The notes under the pieces: model-generated | The model's database searches: none | Told to the model about the DNA's origin: nothing | Seen by the model: the letters and a program-made list of their open reading frames with translations, nothing else | In this document: one piece after another, positions 62,800 to 64,000 of the stretch | How positions within the stretch are numbered: position 1 is the first letter of the stretch | Layout: the number at the start of each line of letters is the position of its first letter | Program-made: the position numbers and the translations under genes | Assembly (NCBI GenBank): GCA_023374025.1 | Contig: SIJG01000007.1 | Coordinates: 1,903,852-1,967,851 of the forward strand | Length of the DNA stretch: 64,000 nt | Source: Heterodera schachtii | Taxonomy: Eukaryota > Nematoda > Chromadorea > Rhabditida > Heteroderidae | Direction: 5' to 3'

Positions 62800-64000
62800 T
62801 TGCCATTTTCTTCGTCCATTCTCTTCCGTTTTCTTTTCATTTTTATCCTAAATTTTATTTTATTTTTATGTTTTATTTATTTTTCTCTTTTTACTTCTTT
62901 ACAAGTTGCAGAAGAGGCCAAAACGGAGTTAAACAGAGGCAAATTGAACGGAGTTGTTGGGGACGGAATTAAACTCATTCTGCCGATGCTTTGATTTGAC
63001 TAACGAATTGAAAAATTAATCTAAGCGGAAGATAATGAGAACGGGAAAAGGGCACTGATCAGAAAATTCAGCCGAGTGATCGGAGGGGGGGGGGGCATAA
63101 AACAATGATCAGTTTGAATTTCGAATTATGGAAAAACGGAGTCGGATAAACAACAAAAAGTGCATATTCCAACAAATTCCAATAAATTAATGACAAAGAA
63201 AGCAGCAGAGAATGGGCGAAGTGAGTGAAGTGAAAGTGAACCCAACCTCACCTCCGCTGGACAAAACCATTCACTCATTTTAATTCTTTAATTCCTCAAC
63301 CCTTTCGTCCAACGCTTATCACTGCCCAAACGCTTTCCAAAGGCTAATACCGCTTTTCGGAGTCAATCAAAATAAGTAAACGGAACAAATTATCAAAGGG
63401 GTAAATCGGAATTTGTGAAATTCAATTCGAAATGTTGCAGAGGGAGTGGGCCGACGGAGGGGGGCGGAGGGGAGACGGGGAAGAGGGATGAGGATGATGA
63501 AACGGGGAGACGGGGAAAAGAGGGATGAGGATGGGAATGAGGGTGATGAAACGGGGAAACGGGAACGGGTCGGGGAAGAGGGATGGGGATGAAGTGAGAA
63601 TGAGAGAACGAAGAAGAGGGGACGGGGAAGATGGGGATGAGGATGATGATACGGGGAGACTGGGACGGGGGCGGGGAAGAGGGATGGGGATAAAGTGAGG
63701 ATGAGAGAACGAGGTAGGGGGAGAATGTGAAGACGGGGAGACGGGAGACGGGAACGGGGAAGAGGGGATGGGGGATGGACCGAGGGATGGGATGGGGGAA
63801 GAGAAAGGTTTAGCCGCGTAAGAAAAATAGAGCCGTTGATGTAAGCACTGTTAAAGGAGGAAGGGAAAAAGAATAATAGTGATGAATGATTTATTTATTT
63901 GCTGCTGATGGGGTGATCATTGTTGGTTTGGTTGGGATGGGAGACGATCGGCCGGAGACTATCGCCAACGACCGACCGACCGACCGGCAACCCATCCATG
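62800..64000. other. Upstream flank of BED gene
   Basis: AT-rich to about 63400, then strongly G-rich. No gene is seen up to the window edge. Tandem CGAC units lie at 63968-63986. Confidence 0.6.
63455..63795. repeat. G-rich minisatellite
   Basis: Degenerate tandem units built from GACGGGGAAGAGGGATG, GAGGATGATGA and ACGGGGAGACGGG recur about every 20-50 bases. Dense GGG/GGGG runs on the plus strand could form G-quadruplexes. Confidence 0.8.

Overview
This window looks like nuclear DNA of a nematode, probably a tylenchid plant parasite of the cyst-nematode type; the species is inference. All genes are split by introns, several only 32-56 bases long with GT..AG ends. The recognisable proteins include nematode-typical sets (an NCL-1/Brat TRIM protein, DEX-1 with two nidogen domains, a CCCH finger protein, a PTP-like pseudophosphatase, an ASD-2/Quaking STAR protein). 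No tRNA, rRNA, CRISPR array, bacterial operon or virus was seen.

Layout. 1-2107 (-): N-terminal part of an NCL-1/Brat-like RING/B-box protein leaving the window on the left. 2108-7206: no gene; long purine tracts, then a repeat field with two well-bounded inverted-repeat elements carrying 8-bp target duplications. 7207-10202 (-): KANSL2-like C3HC3H zinc-finger protein. 11937-12513 (-): compact single-CCCH-finger protein, divergent from 13023-15189 (+), a PTP domain whose catalytic Cys is Asp. 15597-18989 (-): Na+/H+ exchanger. 18990-24857: gene-poor, homopurine/homopyrimidine blocks. 24858-31233 (+): DEX-1-like membrane protein. 31850-36865 (+): GMAP-210/SQL-1-like golgin. 37321-41912 (+): HIP1R-like ANTH/THATCH endocytic adaptor. 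43329-46292 (+): p35-type CDK5 activator. 48076-49398 (+): calcipressin (RCAN). 49839-53277 (-): ERK7/MAPK15-like kinase. 54432-55611 (-): STAR/KH protein. 56718-58148 (+): unrecognised gene built from duplicated exon modules. 59103-62799 (-): BED-finger protein with a large Lys/Glu-rich region. 62800-64000: G-rich minisatellite.

The genes do not form one pathway. Several act on trafficking and signalling at membranes (golgin, HIP1R, NHX, DEX-1, p35, calcipressin, MAPK15), others on RNA or chromatin (NCL-1-like, CCCH, STAR, KANSL2-like, BED). The accessory part is a rich population of short non-autonomous inverted-repeat elements, four with 8-bp direct duplications, plus a GC-rich interspersed repeat. 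Exon boundaries were read by eye from splice consensus and reading-frame continuity, so individual exons may be off.
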